From assembly GCA_947461015.1 (NCBI GenBank), contig CANHIR010000098.1, positions 1-6,857 on the forward strand: 6,857 nucleotides of DNA, read 5' to 3'. The position numbers and the translations under genes were made by a program. A model generated the notes under the pieces. The model was not told the DNA's origin. It made no database searches and was given only the letters and a program-made list of their open reading frames with translations. Positions 5,127 to 6,857 of this stretch are shown in pieces. Every line of letters starts with the position of its first letter. The stretch's first letter is position 1. The stretch comes from Bacteroidota bacterium. GTDB taxonomy: Bacteria > Bacteroidota > Bacteroidia > Chitinophagales > Chitinophagaceae.

Positions 5127-6551
5127 ATGAAAGTTGAACAAATATATACAGGCTGTTTAGCACAAGGTGCTTACTATATCATGAGCGAAGGAGAAGTGGC
5201 TATCATTGATCCATTAAGAGAAGTAGATGCTTATATTCAAAGAGCGAATTTAGATAAAGCAAAAATAAAGTATGTATTAGAAACGCATTTTCATGCCGAT
5301 TTTGTTTCTGGTCATATTGATTTAGCAAAAAAGACAGGTGCTAAAATTGTGTATGGTCCAACGGCTGCACCTGCATTTGATTTTTACTCCGCAAAAGATG
5401 GCGAGGTGCTGAGTTTAGGGAAAGTAAAAATTAAAGTAATCCATACGCCTGGTCATACCATGGAGAGCACTTGCTATTTATTAACAGATGAAACTGGGAA
5501 GGAAGTTGCTTTGTTTAGTGGGGATACTTTATTTATTGGTGATGTAGGCCGTCCCGATTTAGCACAAAAAGTAAAAGCAGATTTAACACAAGAAATTTTA
5601 GCAGCACATTTATATGATTCTTTACGCAATAAAATAATGACTTTACCGGATGATGTTATTGTTTATCCAGCGCATGGCGCGGGAAGTGCTTGCGGTAAAA
5701 AAATGAGTAAAGAAACACAAGACACTTTAGGAAGTCAGAAAGCAACCAACTATGCCTTGGCTGCTAATATGACTAAGCCAGAATTTATTGAAGCGGTATT
5801 GGATGGATTGGTGGCGCCTCCAGGCTATTTTCCATTAAACGTAATGATGAATATTCAGGGCTATGATAGTATTGATGATGTATTAGCAAGAGGACAACAT
5901 GCATTTACACCAGATGCTTTTGAAGCCGCTGCAAATGAAACAAGCGCTTTAATATTAGATACAAGAGACGCACAAACCTTTGCACAAGGTTTTGTACCCA
6001 ATTCCATTAATATAGGAATTGATGGCAGCTTTGCACCTTGGGTGGGCGCAATGATCCCAGATATTAAACAAGAAATTTTATTAATCACCGAGCCGGGAAG
6101 AGCGGCTGAAGTAATTACCAGACTTGCAAGAGTGGGTTACGATTATACCATTGGATTTTTAGAAGGGGGCTTTGAAGCTTGGAAGCAAGCAGGTAAGGAA
6201 GTGGAACAAATAAAATCAATTACTGCAGCCGAGTTGGCAGCTGCAAAAGAAAAAGATGCAGACACCCTTATTTTAGATGTGCGCAAAGCATCTGAATATA
6301 AAAGCGAACATATTAAAGGCGCAGTAAATGCACCATTGGATTTTATCAATGATAGCATGGCTATGATTGATAAAGACAAAACCTATTTTGTGCATTGTGC
6401 GGGAGGTTATCGTTCTATGATATTTATTTCCATTTTAAAAGCCCGTGGCTTTGATCATTTAATAGACGTGAAAGGGGGATTCAAAGACATAAAAGAAGCT
6501 GGAAAATTTAAGACCACGGAATATAAAGTGCCAACAACATTTCTTTTATAG
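5127..6551 (+). CDS. CstB-like persulfide dioxygenase-rhodanese fusion (MBL fold, pseudo-rhodanese, rhodanese)
   Basis: A 474-residue cytoplasmic protein (no signal peptide) with three domains. Residues 1-225 are a metallo-beta-lactamase fold of the persulfide-dioxygenase (ETHE1/CstB) group: THFHADF at 53-59, TPGHT at 108-111, SGDTLFIGDVGRPDL at 131-145 and YPAHGAG at 180-186. His54, His110 and Asp133 are the expected mononuclear iron ligands. Residues 272-355 are rhodanese-like (LDTRDAQTF, FLEGGFEAW), but the catalytic Cys position reads TEPGRA, so the domain is inactive. Residues 365-465 are a second rhodanese with LDVRKASEY and Cys424 in the loop CAGGYRS. The same order (dioxygenase, cysteine-less domain, active domain) is known for S. 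aureus CstB, which converts persulfides to thiosulfate through sulfite. The ATG at 5127 follows AAGGA directly, too close for a normal Shine-Dalgarno. Its divergent partner is a TSUP exporter. cstB is not assigned, since orthology is untested. Confidence 0.92.
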   Translation: MKVEQIYTGCLAQGAYYIMSEGEVAIIDPLREVDAYIQRANLDKAKIKYVLETHFHADFVSGHIDLAKKTGAKIVYGPTAAPAFDFYSAKDGEVLSLGKVKIKVIHTPGHTMESTCYLLTDETGKEVALFSGDTLFIGDVGRPDLAQKVKADLTQEILAAHLYDSLRNKIMTLPDDVIVYPAHGAGSACGKKMSKETQDTLGSQKATNYALAANMTKPEFIEAVLDGLVAPPGYFPLNVMMNIQGYDSIDDVLARGQHAFTPDAFEAAANETSALILDTRDAQTFAQGFVPNSINIGIDGSFAPWVGAMIPDIKQEILLITEPGRAAEVITRLARVGYDYTIGFLEGGFEAWKQAGKEVEQIKSITAAELAAAKEKDADTLILDVRKASEYKSEHIKGAVNAPLDFINDSMAMIDKDKTYFVHCAGGYRSMIFISILKARGFDHLIDVKGGFKDIKEAGKFKTTEYKVPTTFLL

Positions 6552-6607
6552 TCACATTTTCATTTTAGCATTCTGTAATTCAAATAAAAAGTCTTTTCAT
6601 ATTAACA
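6552..6607. other. Convergent intergenic spacer without a clear terminator
   Basis: These 56 A+T-rich bases lie between two converging genes. The only symmetry seen is AAAAGTCTTTT (6590-6597 region), whose loop is too short for a stable hairpin. I find no convincing intrinsic terminator. Confidence 0.4.
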
Positions 6608-6857
6608 TTATTTTCCAAAATGAATCGTGTACTCGGAAACATAGTAAGAGGTATCTTTTGTTTGCACTTTATAAAACAAACGCGCATCTTTACCCATAGA
6701 CAAACAGGTGTATTTATTTTTAATCGCCTCTTTGTCGCCAACAGGTTGAAGGGAAGGGTACCAAACAATGTTATTTGGTTTATTTAAAAGTAATGTGGGC
6801 TTACTCCAGCTTTGTGCCGTTTTTTCGTCAAGCACTTTATTTTTATTAAAAGAAATA
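6608..6857 (-). CDS. C-terminal end of an unidentified protein, 5' part beyond the window
   Basis: On the - strand the frame is open from the window edge (first whole codon at 6856) to the TAA at 6608-6610, giving 82 visible residues. The GTG at 6835 is an internal codon, since seven sense codons precede it without a stop. The visible tail reads like the end of an extracytoplasmic beta-rich domain, with SWSKPTLLLNKP and IVWYPSLQPVGD, then ARLFYKVQ and a last strand YVSEYTIHFGK. SWSKP-type turns occur in sialidase-like and GH43-like beta-propellers, but that is only a resemblance; I do not recognise the family. It converges on the CstB-like gene with 56 bases between the stops. Confidence 0.7.
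   Translation of the reverse strand, partial: ISFNKNKVLDEKTAQSWSKPTLLLNKPNNIVWYPSLQPVGDKEAIKNKYTCLSMGKDARLFYKVQTKDTSYYVSEYTIHFGK

Noticed and set aside
5861..6379. Two open frames of 75 and 78 codons on - opposite the rhodanese domains
   Set aside because: They are antisense shadows of the CstB-like gene; Ser- and Ala-rich translations with no domain features.
6580..6768. 62-codon open frame on - at the right edge
   Set aside because: It overlaps the better frame at 6608-6857, which is open to the window edge and reads as plausible protein.

Overview
The window is A+T-rich (by eye about two thirds A+T), densely packed bacterial DNA. The protein families, the lack of convincing Shine-Dalgarno sites before the genes, and a TAnnTTTG-type promoter element all suggest a member of the Bacteroidota. 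A Chitinophagaceae-like genus is my guess, from general resemblance only. Seven protein-coding genes are supported, two of them cut by the window edges. I see no RNA genes, insertion sequences or CRISPR arrays.

Left part (1-4176, all on +): four genes in a tight run that looks like one transcript. They are the C-terminal 569 residues of an S9-family prolyl oligopeptidase-type serine peptidase, a Gfo/Idh/MocA NAD(P)-dependent oxidoreductase, a fusion of a cytidylyltransferase-like nucleotidyltransferase to an unusually short GHMP-type sugar kinase, and a RhaM/FucM-type L-sugar mutarotase. The junctions are a 10-base gap, a one-base overlap (TAATG) and zero bases (TAAATG), which points to translational coupling. 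The last three form a coherent monosaccharide module. A mutarotase could supply the right anomer, the kinase could phosphorylate it and the nucleotidyltransferase could make an NDP-sugar, while the oxidoreductase acts on the sugar or a derivative. The substrate is not decided by the sequence; L-fucose, L-rhamnose or a heptose are candidates. This is the most novel-looking part of the window.

Right part (4185-6551): a divergent pair sharing a 150-base intergenic region. On the - strand is a TSUP (TauE/SafE) membrane transporter. On the + strand is a 474-residue CstB-like protein with a metallo-beta-lactamase-fold persulfide dioxygenase domain, a cysteine-less rhodanese domain and an active-type rhodanese domain. 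Together they look like a sulfide/persulfide detoxification unit: the enzyme oxidises persulfide to sulfite or thiosulfate and the transporter exports the product. The shared intergenic region has a Crp/Fnr-like palindrome (GTGA-N6-TCAC), a second partial copy, and candidate Bacteroidota promoter elements.

Right edge (6608-6857, -): the C-terminal end of an unidentified protein that enters from beyond the window.
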